64,000 nt of DNA. Origin: Planctomycetota bacterium (GTDB taxonomy: Bacteria > Planctomycetota > Phycisphaerae > Phycisphaerales > UBA1924). The DNA lies in the NCBI GenBank assembly GCA_024280755.1, contig JAJRPN010000028.1:1-64000 (forward strand), read 5' to 3'. Position numbers and translations under genes: made by a program. Below the pieces are notes generated by a model. It searched no databases. It worked only from the letters and a program-made list of their open reading frames with translations, and was not told the DNA's origin. Of the stretch, positions 35,176 to 42,816 are shown in pieces (within the stretch, counting starts at the first letter, position 1; every line of letters begins with the position of its first letter).

Positions 35176-36558
35176 ATGAACACGCTCATTGATCGTACAG
35201 CCATCATTTCTACTCTTTTCATGGCCTCACTCGCTGGGCATGCGATTGCTATTGAACCTGATTACAGCGACCTCGTCGCCAAGCAGGTCACGCCTGCGAT
35301 CGAAGCAGAGTTGATCCCCGGCGCGGTCATCGGGATCTACAAAGATGGAGAGGCGAGCTACTACCCCATCGGCACGCTCAACTTCGATCAAGATCAAGCG
35401 CCGTCTATATATACGCTCTATGAGATCGGATCGATCTCGAAAGTCATCACCGGCACACTCTTCGCCGACGCGGTTCGGCGAGGCGAAGTCTCGCGCGATA
35501 CGCTCGTCAATGATCTTTTGCCCGATGGCTACGAGGTCAAAGCGGTCGATGGCGAAGATCTCAAGCTCTGGCATCTGACCACACATACTTCCGGCTGGGC
35601 AACCGCACCGATCAATATTTCGCCAGCCGACGGCGAAAAACCATTTACTGGCTACACCCAAGAGATGTTGTTCGAGGCGGTCAACAAAATGCCGCCCAAG
35701 CAAGCCCCCGGCACCGCGTTTGAATACTCAAACTTCGCAGTCGGGCTGCTCGGTACACTGATCTCGATCAATGCCAACACCGAATACGAAACACTCGTCA
35801 AAGAACGCATATTTCATCCGCTCGATATCGAAAATTTTACCATCGAGCTCGCGCCAGATCAACAAACAATGCTCGCGCCTGCCACCGCGGGCGGCCGGCA
35901 GACAAAGCCTTGGGGCAAGACCGGGCCGATGGATCCCTGTGGCATGTGGGTGACCAACGCGCCGGGGCTGCTCGAGTTTGCGATCGCGAATCTTGATGAG
36001 CATGAGGGCGAGATATACGAGTCGCTTTCGATGTCGCACGAGCTTTTGTTTGATTCTGGTGACGGCGGCAAAGTTTGTCACGGGTGGCTCATCTACGGCG
36101 ACGGAACAACCTATTGGCACAACGGCATGACCGGCGGCTACTCGTCATACATGGCGGTCAATCCCACGCACGATGTCGCGGTCGTGATGCTTACCAACGG
36201 GGCAGCCTTCGAGACCACCACCATCGGCATGAAGATCTTCCAAGCCGTCATGGGTATGAACCCCGATCCGATTTCGATCGAGGTCGCCGAGAAACTCGAT
36301 ACATCCTTCACTGATCGTATCATCGGCGTGTACCACTCCGAGATGGGGTTCGATATGACCATCACCGCCGCACGAGGCAAAGTCTTCGCCCAACTCACCG
36401 GCCAACAAGCTTTATCGCTGAGCCTTGTCTCCAAGAACCGTTTCAAGATTGATCTTGTGGAAGCCGAGCTTGAGTTTGCAATGCCTGAAGAAGGCGAAGC
36501 GACAAGCGTGACGCTGTTTCAGAATGGGATGGAGATCAAGTGCGAGCGCAAGGAGTGA
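35176..36558 (+). CDS. Secreted class C beta-lactamase-fold serine hydrolase
   Basis: 460 residues with a signal peptide (ISTLFMASLAGHAIA). The penicillin-binding/beta-lactamase triad is present: SxxK at S86-I-S-K89 ('YEIGSISKVITG'), YSN in 'FEYSNFAVG' and HNG in 'YWHNGMTGGYSSY' replacing KTG, as in many esterases and D-aminopeptidases of this fold. Residues ~370-460 are an extra C-terminal lipocalin-like domain. Likely a periplasmic esterase or peptidase rather than an antibiotic-resistance enzyme. Flanked by two pseudopilin-like genes. Confidence 0.88.
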   Translation: MNTLIDRTAIISTLFMASLAGHAIAIEPDYSDLVAKQVTPAIEAELIPGAVIGIYKDGEASYYPIGTLNFDQDQAPSIYTLYEIGSISKVITGTLFADAVRRGEVSRDTLVNDLLPDGYEVKAVDGEDLKLWHLTTHTSGWATAPINISPADGEKPFTGYTQEMLFEAVNKMPPKQAPGTAFEYSNFAVGLLGTLISINANTEYETLVKERIFHPLDIENFTIELAPDQQTMLAPATAGGRQTKPWGKTGPMDPCGMWVTNAPGLLEFAIANLDEHEGEIYESLSMSHELLFDSGDGGKVCHGWLIYGDGTTYWHNGMTGGYSSYMAVNPTHDVAVVMLTNGAAFETTTIGMKIFQAVMGMNPDPISIEVAEKLDTSFTDRIIGVYHSEMGFDMTITAARGKVFAQLTGQQALSLSLVSKNRFKIDLVEAELEFAMPEEGEATSVTLFQNGMEIKCERKE

Positions 36559-36600
36559 TTGGAACTACGCTGTAGGACTTGCGTAGAGTACTAGGTGAAC

Positions 36601-37125
36601 ATGAAGATTCGAATTTCAATCTTGGAACTGATTGTAGTTGTTGTTATTGTCACAGTACTTTCAACAATTCTGTATAGCTCAGTATATTCCGGGTGCTATT
36701 CATCCCCCGAAAATATACGGCAAGCAAATCTGCGGATACTGAATTCGCTGCTCAATATGTATGCAACTGAGCACGAAGGTCATTACCCACGAGAAGACAA
36801 GCTCGAATCATTCATGGACTAGACAGGTTTCATCTACCCAGAGCCAGTCTTCGGCGACAACGACCAAGACGACATCTGGATGTGCCCAATCCCTTGGCCA
36901 GATCGATGCATTCCTGAAGACATCACCCAAGAAGAACTCGCACAGATTCCAATGCTCCACAACAAGGTTGATCTGAATCCAGAGGGAACCTCAGTCGCGT
37001 TCTGGGATGGGGATGTTCGGTTGCTCACGAATGAAGAGTTCGCAAGCGTCGTGAATGTCGAAGATTCGGTTTGTCTCGGGTGTCAGTTTCCGGTGCCGGA
37101 GTTCATGCGAGATGAGGGGCCTTGA
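36601..37125 (+). pseudogene. Pseudopilin-like gene broken by an in-frame TAG
   Basis: One frame codes MKIRISILELIVVVVIVTVL (N-terminal hydrophobic helix with the pilin-like Glu) through 'EDKLESFMD', then a single TAG at 36820-36822, and continues without shift for ~100 codons ('GFIYPEPVFGDNDQDDIWMC', 'VAFWDGDVRLL') to TGA at 37125. The downstream part matches the '…VVFWDGDV' end of planctomycete pseudopilins. A GTG at 36595 is an alternative start. Either a recent nonsense mutation or a read-through or suppressed codon. Confidence 0.8.
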
Positions 37126-37130
37126 TCTGA

Positions 37131-37207
37131 ACGAGCCGCGACCGTGAGGGAGCGGTCTTATTGATTTGCATTCAAGAGAAGATCGCTCCCTCACGGTCGC
37201 GGCTCGT
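37131..37207. repeat. Family A inverted repeat, copy A2
   Basis: ACGAGCCGCGACCGTGAGG at the left and CCTCACGGTCGCGGCTCGT at the right, 29-bp arms with one mismatch (GCGGTCTT / AAGATCGC). It starts 5 bp after the broken pilin gene and ends 4 bp from the uvrC stop codon. Confidence 0.92.
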
Positions 37208-37211
37208 TGGG

Positions 37212-38666
37212 TCACTCCCCCAGCGTTTTCTTCCGCCTGAGAATATGGTGATAGTGCTGGGCAAACCGATGAGATTCATCTCGCACCTGTTGGAGTAAAC
37301 GCAAGCCGGGGTTGTTGCGGCCGAGTTTGATCGGTTCGGTCGAACCTTGCACATAGATCAGCTCTTCCTTCTTCGCCAGCGACACCACCATCGGCGGCTG
37401 CACATCGAGTTGCTCGAAAGCGTCCATCGCACTGTGGAGTTGACCCAGCCCGCCGTCGATGAGGATGACATCTGGGTAGAGTTCGTGCCCGTCGCCAGCT
37501 TCGCGGTATCGGCGCGAGATCACTTCACGCATGGATGCGTAATCGTCATTGGCTCTGCCGTGCGATAGGTTTGAAAACGATTTGATGCGGAATCTTCGGT
37601 ACTCTTGTTTGAACGGCCGCCCGTCGATAAAGCAGACCTTCGAGGCCACCGTTTCGTTGCCTTGCAGGTGGGCGATATCGAAGCCTTCGACGCACCGGAT
37701 GGGTTTGTCCATGTCGAGAGCGCGTTGGAGGCTCTCGCAACCCTTGAGCGGGTCGATGTAGCCGATTTCGGATTCGGGCTGCCATTGATCAGATTGTGAT
37801 GCCCGCTCTTCGAGCTTTTGGATCGCTTTGATCTGATCGCGCAATGTCGCGGCGGTTTCAAAATCTAACGCCGTCGACGCGGCTTGCATTTCTGTTTCGA
37901 GTTCTTTGAGCATCGTCGAGCGTTTAGATTTGAAGAACCGAAGCAAGCGAGCGATGTCGGCGCGATACACCTCTTTAGAAATACTTTCATTGCACGGCGC
38001 GGTGCATTTGCCGATCGCAGCGAGTAGGCACGGGCGGAAGAACTTGTTGTTCTTGTCGCCTTCGATGATGTCCAATGAACAAGTCCGAAACTTGAACACG
38101 GCTTGGAGCGCATCAACCGCGGTGTGCAACGCGCCAGATGATGTGAACGGGCCGAGGATGCTGGCGTTGGAAAACCGCGGGTCCTTCGAGCCGTCGGCTT
38201 TGATGCCCGTCGGATTACGCGTCACGAACACCCGTGGATAATCCTCGCGCATGGTGATGACCAGATACGGGAATGTACGATCATCTTTTTGAGCTGCGTT
38301 GTGGCGAGGATGAATATCCTTGATCAACCGATTCTCAGCAAGCAACGCCTCCCACGCGGTCTCGGTGGTGAAGGTGTCGAAGCAATGGACTTCATCGAGC
38401 AGCTTGTTTTTTCGTGGCCCAAGATCAGTCGAAGGCAGAAAGTACGACGCCACCCGATCACACAGCTTGCTCGCCTTGCCGACATAGATGACGAGCCCTT
38501 TGTGATCCTTCATCAGATACACACCGGGGAGCGCATGGAGTTTTTTGGCTTCGCTGTGCAGACGGGTCATACGAGCCGCGAGAGACTCCGTCCCCCAAGG
38601 CGGCGGATCGCTCGCCGGGGCGTGCCCCTCGTCGTCAAGAAAAGATGTATCAGGATCATCAGCCAC
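37212..38666 (-). CDS. uvrC: Excinuclease ABC subunit C, without C-terminal HhH domain
   Basis: 484 residues from GTG 38666; ATG 38570 is an alternative, and the longer frame to 38744 is coded by repeat A3. GIY-YIG nuclease at 'ALPGVYLMKDHKGLVIYVGKA', the four-Cys region (CSLDI...CLLAAIGKCTAPC), the UVR helix ('ALDFETAATLRDQIKAI') and the RNase H-like nuclease ('CVEGFDIAHLQG', 'DVILIDGGLGQL') are intact. The protein stops at 'FAQHYHHILRRKKTLGE', just where the HhH2 DNA-binding domain begins in the ~610-residue E. coli enzyme. It makes the two cuts of nucleotide excision repair. Repeat A copies lie directly at both ends of the gene. Confidence 0.93.
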   Translation of the reverse strand: MADDPDTSFLDDEGHAPASDPPPWGTESLAARMTRLHSEAKKLHALPGVYLMKDHKGLVIYVGKASKLCDRVASYFLPSTDLGPRKNKLLDEVHCFDTFTTETAWEALLAENRLIKDIHPRHNAAQKDDRTFPYLVITMREDYPRVFVTRNPTGIKADGSKDPRFSNASILGPFTSSGALHTAVDALQAVFKFRTCSLDIIEGDKNNKFFRPCLLAAIGKCTAPCNESISKEVYRADIARLLRFFKSKRSTMLKELETEMQAASTALDFETAATLRDQIKAIQKLEERASQSDQWQPESEIGYIDPLKGCESLQRALDMDKPIRCVEGFDIAHLQGNETVASKVCFIDGRPFKQEYRRFRIKSFSNLSHGRANDDYASMREVISRRYREAGDGHELYPDVILIDGGLGQLHSAMDAFEQLDVQPPMVVSLAKKEELIYVQGSTEPIKLGRNNPGLRLLQQVRDESHRFAQHYHHILRRKKTLGE

Positions 38667-38693
38667 GGGGGATTGTATGGCGAAGTTTTTCCC

Positions 38694-38774
38694 AACGAGC
38701 CGCGACCGTGAGGGAGCGGTCTTATTTGATTTGTACGCCCTCAAAAGACCACTCCCTCACGGTCGCGGCTCGTT
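38694..38774. repeat. Family A inverted repeat, copy A3
   Basis: AACGAGCCGCGACCGTGAGG and CCTCACGGTCGCGGCTCGTT, 30-bp arms with one mismatch (GCGGTC / GACCAC), ~22-bp loop. It is 28 bp upstream of the chosen uvrC start. Confidence 0.92.
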
Positions 38775-38789
38775 GGGATAGGAGTCATG

Positions 38790-38818
38790 AAAAAAACACC
38801 CAGCCGATCGACTGGGTG
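38790..38818 (-). terminator. Rho-independent terminator
   Basis: Stem CACCCAG / CTGGGTG (38797-38818) with loop CCGATCGA and a seven-U run on the minus strand (38790-38796). It ends the lipoprotein gene at 38845. Confidence 0.82.
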
Positions 38819-38844
38819 CATTGGTTTGTGTTTTCACGATTGAT

Positions 38845-39270
38845 TCAATCGTAGATGTAGTCTGGCCCACGCCACTGCTGCCACTTCTTCAAGCGGAAAC
38901 GCCAGAAGTTCTCTTCGAAGTTCTTCTGCGATTCAGGTGACCATTCTTGATAGGCTGGGAGCATCCGGGCTTCGGATGCAACCACCCTGAGCAGGTCCTC
39001 AGCTTCTTGCACGGTCAAAGGCTCGGCTTCGCCGCTGCGGATCGCAGCGTGGAGCAAATCTTGGTACATCGCGTTGAGATGGGCGTAGTCTTCGAGGGTG
39101 GTCTCGGACATCGGTGCATCATTAAGACGAATCGCTTCGGCTCGCAATATAGTGTCTACGGCTCTCGCTTGGTGACGCTGACCAGTCGTCCGCTCAACGC
39201 GGCAACCAGATGAAAAAGCGAGCACGGCGGCTCCAGCAACGATTATCAGTGTTTTAGCTGTACGATTCAT
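38845..39270 (-). CDS. Small lipoprotein of unknown function
   Basis: 141 residues from ATG 39270 (an in-frame start at 39309 adds a non-hydrophobic leader). Signal peptide MNRTAKTLIIVAGAAVLAFSSGC ends in a Cys with a reasonable lipobox (SSGC). The mature part is helical, with Arg/Glu/Ala-rich sequence ('TVQEAEDLLRVVASEARML') and a Trp/Tyr-rich end ('FEENFWRFRLKKWQQWRGPD'). No family recognised. Single gene with its own terminator. Confidence 0.7.
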   Translation of the reverse strand: MNRTAKTLIIVAGAAVLAFSSGCRVERTTGQRHQARAVDTILRAEAIRLNDAPMSETTLEDYAHLNAMYQDLLHAAIRSGEAEPLTVQEAEDLLRVVASEARMLPAYQEWSPESQKNFEENFWRFRLKKWQQWRGPDYIYD

Positions 39271-39362
39271 ACTCACTCCATCGGTTCTCGGACGACTTGC
39301 CATAAACAATATACGAGCAATTCTGTCGATTGTTCAACTTGTTCATCGGGCAATATCAGCCC

Positions 39363-40595
39363 TTACGATAGCGCCAATAGGCACATCATCTCCATTCCAA
39401 TCCCAATTGCTTTGTCATTGAAGTCAAATGTCGGGGTATGAAGCCCCGGATACGCCTGGGTCTCGCTCTCATTGAGTCCAATCAGATAGAAACACGAAGG
39501 CACCTCAAGGCAGTAATATGAGAAGTCTTCGCCGCCCATCGAAGGCTCTTTGACAAGCTCGAAGTTGTTCGTAAGTTCTGCGTTGTGCGATATTTGCGTG
39601 ACGCGATCTGCCTCGGTTGGATCGTTATTGGTGACGGGATACCCATTGTTCCAGGTGATGTCAGCAGTGCATCCCATCGCTTTGGCGGTCGATTCGACGA
39701 GTTCGAAGAACCGGGCTTTGATCATCGCTCGAGTATCCATATCGAGCGTGCGGATGGTGCCTTTGAGCTCGGCTGTTTCTGGAATTATGTTGTACGCCGT
39801 ACCCGCATGGATTGCGCCAAAGGTGACGACGAGCGAATCGGTGGGGGAGGTTGTCCGCGAGACCAGGCTCTGGGCAGCCGTGATGATCTGGGCCGACGCC
39901 ACGATCGGATCGTTGCACAGATGCGGATACGCCGCGTGCCCTTGGGTGCCTGTGAGTGTGATCTCGAAGGTGTCGGTTGCTGCGAGCAACGCGCCCGGCT
40001 TGGTCGCGACCGTACCCAAAGCCATGTCCGGCCAGCCGTGCAATCCATACATCCGAGTGATTGCGGGTCCGAGTCCTGCGTCTTGGTCGCCTTTGAGCGC
40101 GCCATCTCGGACCATTTTTTCGCCGCCGCCACCGCCTTCTTCTGCGGGTTGGAAAACGAGTGTGACCGGGTTGGGTCGTTCTTCGAGTCCCATCAACACG
40201 CGAGCAACGCCGAGTAAAATCGCGGTGTGCCCATCGTGCCCGCAGGCGTGCATTTGTCCATTATGTGTCGATTTGTGCGCAAAGTCATTGAGTTCGGTGA
40301 TCGGCAGCGCGTCCATGTCGGCTCGAAGCCCGATGCACGCGCCGATGTTTTGTCCCGTCGCGGGGATATGCGCCATCACGCCATACCCGGTCCCGGGTTC
40401 GCGTCCGCCCATATTGGCGCGGAAAGTGATGCCCAACCTGGTCAACTCAGCCTGGATCAGCGCGGACGAATACTCTTCGGTAAAGAGGATCTGCGGGTGG
40501 GCATGAAGATCATGACGAATCGCGGTAATCTCATCAAGGTGTTCATTGATGAGCGAAACGATACTTGTTTTCTTTGTAGATGTGGTGGTGGGCAT
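39363..40595 (-). CDS. M20-family amidohydrolase (hippurate hydrolase-like)
   Basis: 410 residues. Metal-site motifs of the M20D group are present: 'GLRADMDALPI', 'HNGQMHACGHDGHTAILLG' (Cys/His ligands), 'VTLVFQPAEEGGGG' with the catalytic Glu pair, and His in 'YGLHGWPDM' plus the C-terminal 'SMGGEDFSYYC'. Residues ~185-300 form the dimerisation domain ('TGTQGHAAYPHLCNDPIV'). It should hydrolyse N-acyl or N-aryl amino acids in the cytosol; substrate not determined. ~30 bp follow before the HD-GYP gene on the same strand. Confidence 0.9.
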   Translation of the reverse strand: MPTTTSTKKTSIVSLINEHLDEITAIRHDLHAHPQILFTEEYSSALIQAELTRLGITFRANMGGREPGTGYGVMAHIPATGQNIGACIGLRADMDALPITELNDFAHKSTHNGQMHACGHDGHTAILLGVARVLMGLEERPNPVTLVFQPAEEGGGGGEKMVRDGALKGDQDAGLGPAITRMYGLHGWPDMALGTVATKPGALLAATDTFEITLTGTQGHAAYPHLCNDPIVASAQIITAAQSLVSRTTSPTDSLVVTFGAIHAGTAYNIIPETAELKGTIRTLDMDTRAMIKARFFELVESTAKAMGCTADITWNNGYPVTNNDPTEADRVTQISHNAELTNNFELVKEPSMGGEDFSYYCLEVPSCFYLIGLNESETQAYPGLHTPTFDFNDKAIGIGMEMMCLLALS

Positions 40596-40628
40596 GCCCA
40601 GAGTATATGCGGGTCGAATCAGATTCGA

Positions 40629-41657
40629 TCAGGCAGCAAGGTTACGAATCTGCATCTGCTCGTCGATAAACTGACGAGCGATGTGCTCAAGATTCATGAT
40701 CTTGAGTGATGATTCATCATTGCACTGGTTGTGAGCACGGATCGCATTGAACTCGGCCTGATTGGCAAAGAACGCATCAGCAACATCGGGCGCGAAGTGG
40801 GTTCCGTGCAGGCTCTTGATGAGATTGGATGTCTCTTCATGCGACATAGCATCTTTATAGACCCGTTTAGAGGTCACGGCATCATAGAAGTCAGCAAGTG
40901 CCACGATCCGGGCAGCGAGGGAGATATCGGTGCCTTTGAGCCCGAACGGGTATCCGGTGCCGTCCCATTTTTCGTGATGCTGAAGAGCAATCTCGATACC
41001 CATATCAATAAACTCATCAGCACCAAGCTTCGCACGGATTGCCAAAAGCGTGTCGGCACCAATCAAAGCGTGCTTCTCCATCACCTCACGCTCTTGGGGG
41101 GTCAATCGACCGGGCTTGAGCAGGATCGAATCGGGGATGCCGACCTTGCCGATATCATGAAGCGAGGAAGCAAGCACAATCCGATCGATCCATTTGGCGT
41201 TGATCTCTTGATACTTTGGCGAGAGCGCGTCCGCAAGAACACGGGCATATAACCCGATGCGTTCGAGGTGTGCCCCTGTATCGGTATCACGATAGTCTGC
41301 CAGCTTGGCAAGACCAAAGATCAGAGCGTTGCGTTTGCATAATCCTGCGTGGACCTGCTTGGTGACTTCTTTGTTGAGTTTGGCGTTGGATTCTTCAAGC
41401 GTGTCCTGATATCGCTTCGAGGCGAGGAACAAAATCAACCCGGTCAGCATAAAGACACAGAACGCTACCGAGATACGGAACACAAACAACCGATCGGCAG
41501 CCGCTTGCGAGAGATTAAACTCGATGCGGATCCATGCGTCGACCAAGAACTCGCCAGCGACAAGCACCGCTGCCTGGAAAATCAAAATGCCTAGGAACAA
41601 CGCCCGGCGGTTCTGAGGCCGAAACGGCCATTCAAGTTTGCTTGGTATTCCAATCAC
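40629..41657 (-). CDS. Membrane-anchored HD-GYP cyclic-di-GMP phosphodiesterase
   Basis: 342 residues. Two N-terminal membrane segments (~res 18-38 and 62-84) bound a short extracytoplasmic loop, and a linker helix (~85-115) leads to an HD-GYP domain (~115-320) with 'HLERIGLYARVLADAL', 'LASSLHDIGKVGIPD', 'HHEKWDGTGYPFGLKG' and 'RIVALADFYDAVTS'. All metal-binding His/Asp and the GYP motif are kept, so it is probably active on c-di-GMP. The ~20-residue C-terminal tail has no clear domain. Confidence 0.92.
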   Translation of the reverse strand: MIGIPSKLEWPFRPQNRRALFLGILIFQAAVLVAGEFLVDAWIRIEFNLSQAAADRLFVFRISVAFCVFMLTGLILFLASKRYQDTLEESNAKLNKEVTKQVHAGLCKRNALIFGLAKLADYRDTDTGAHLERIGLYARVLADALSPKYQEINAKWIDRIVLASSLHDIGKVGIPDSILLKPGRLTPQEREVMEKHALIGADTLLAIRAKLGADEFIDMGIEIALQHHEKWDGTGYPFGLKGTDISLAARIVALADFYDAVTSKRVYKDAMSHEETSNLIKSLHGTHFAPDVADAFFANQAEFNAIRAHNQCNDESSLKIMNLEHIARQFIDEQMQIRNLAA

Positions 41658-41769
41658 AAACCATGTATCGGCTCATCACCCGTTTCGATTCTTGATGGGC
41701 AAGTGGATTATGGATTCAAGTGGTATTCGAGTGCAGATTGCGACGGTCACGCAAGAAATATGGGCGTTT

Positions 41770-42813
41770 TTAAGGACTTATCAGCACCTGCTCACACACA
41801 TCCATCGCCTCTCGGACCTTCTGGGCAGCCCTGATATAGTCCGGTAGCCGATCAATACTCAACACATCATCAGCATACAACGCCCGGAGTGTTCCATCAA
41901 TCGGGGTGTTGTGCGTGGTCGATTCATACAACAAGGCCTCGGCGGTAGGCGACACAAGAAACGCAGCGAGTTGCTTGGCGAGCGATTGGTGTGGAGCGTC
42001 CTTGATAATTGCCACAGTGTTGGGGATCAAGGTCGGACCAAGGCTAGGCCAAGTTGGATGATCGTGTGCAGATTCATACACAAGCTCAACCTTCCAGTTG
42101 TTCCTTTGTCCGCTCCATACATCATCCGTATCGGTCAGCCCGATATCGATCTCGCCCATTGCGATCGCCTGTACAACGCTCGCGTTGCCGTCGTAGAGCC
42201 GAAGGTTGTTGGCTTCCATATCGACAAGCCATTGGGTGAACGATTCGATCCCCCATTGATCCGCGAGCATCGCCATGTGGATGCGCGTGGTGCCAAACTG
42301 CGGGCGGGCCATGCCGATGATTCCCCTATACTTGGGGTCGATCATCTCGCCAAGTGTTGTTGGAGGCTCGTCGATCCGATCAGGGGCAAACGCAATGACC
42401 CGCGACCGCATCGCCATACCAACCCACGACCAGTTCTCTGCATGCAACGCATCGGGCCAATCATCTGCAACCATGCCTGCCATTGCGCCGGGTTCGAGTG
42501 CGCCCGCTTGATCAAGCAAGATCGTGCCCATCGGCTCGCTCGACCACCACACATCAGCAACCGGATGATCCATCTCGGCCTGAATCCGTGTAACAAGCCC
42601 GGTGGTCTTGGTGGCTTCGGTATCACCCAGAAGATGAACCTTGATCCCCGTTTGTGCAGTAAATGCGTCAACCACCTGCTTGGCAAAGGTATCATCAACG
42701 CTGGTATAGAGCACAACAGTGTTTGCAGCTTCGCTTGAACCCGATTGGCTGCATCCATTTGCAATCAATATACAAATCGCAGCACACCCGGCAGGGAGAA
42801 GTTTTTTTGGCAT
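41770..42813 (-). CDS. Iron(III)-type ABC substrate-binding lipoprotein
   Basis: 347 residues. Lipoprotein signal MPKKLLPAGCAAICILIANGC is followed by the family-1 solute-binding fold: 'VVLYTSVDDTFAKQVVDAF', 'DVWWSSEPMGTILLDQAG' and 'AFLVSPTAEALLYES' are typical of FbpA/AfuA-type proteins. The double Tyr seen in FbpA is not evident at the usual end ('ESTTHNTPIDG'), so iron or another oxyanion/metal is uncertain. No permease or ATPase of the system is nearby. It starts 3 bp after the coiled-coil protein gene and is therefore read with it. Confidence 0.82.
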   Translation of the reverse strand: MPKKLLPAGCAAICILIANGCSQSGSSEAANTVVLYTSVDDTFAKQVVDAFTAQTGIKVHLLGDTEATKTTGLVTRIQAEMDHPVADVWWSSEPMGTILLDQAGALEPGAMAGMVADDWPDALHAENWSWVGMAMRSRVIAFAPDRIDEPPTTLGEMIDPKYRGIIGMARPQFGTTRIHMAMLADQWGIESFTQWLVDMEANNLRLYDGNASVVQAIAMGEIDIGLTDTDDVWSGQRNNWKVELVYESAHDHPTWPSLGPTLIPNTVAIIKDAPHQSLAKQLAAFLVSPTAEALLYESTTHNTPIDGTLRALYADDVLSIDRLPDYIRAAQKVREAMDVCEQVLISP

Positions 42814-42816
42814 CGA

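Noticed and set aside
37212..38744. uvrC start at TTG 38744 within repeat A3
   Set aside because: The added residues come from the repeat arm and loop; GTG 38666 or ATG 38570 fit the family N-terminus better.
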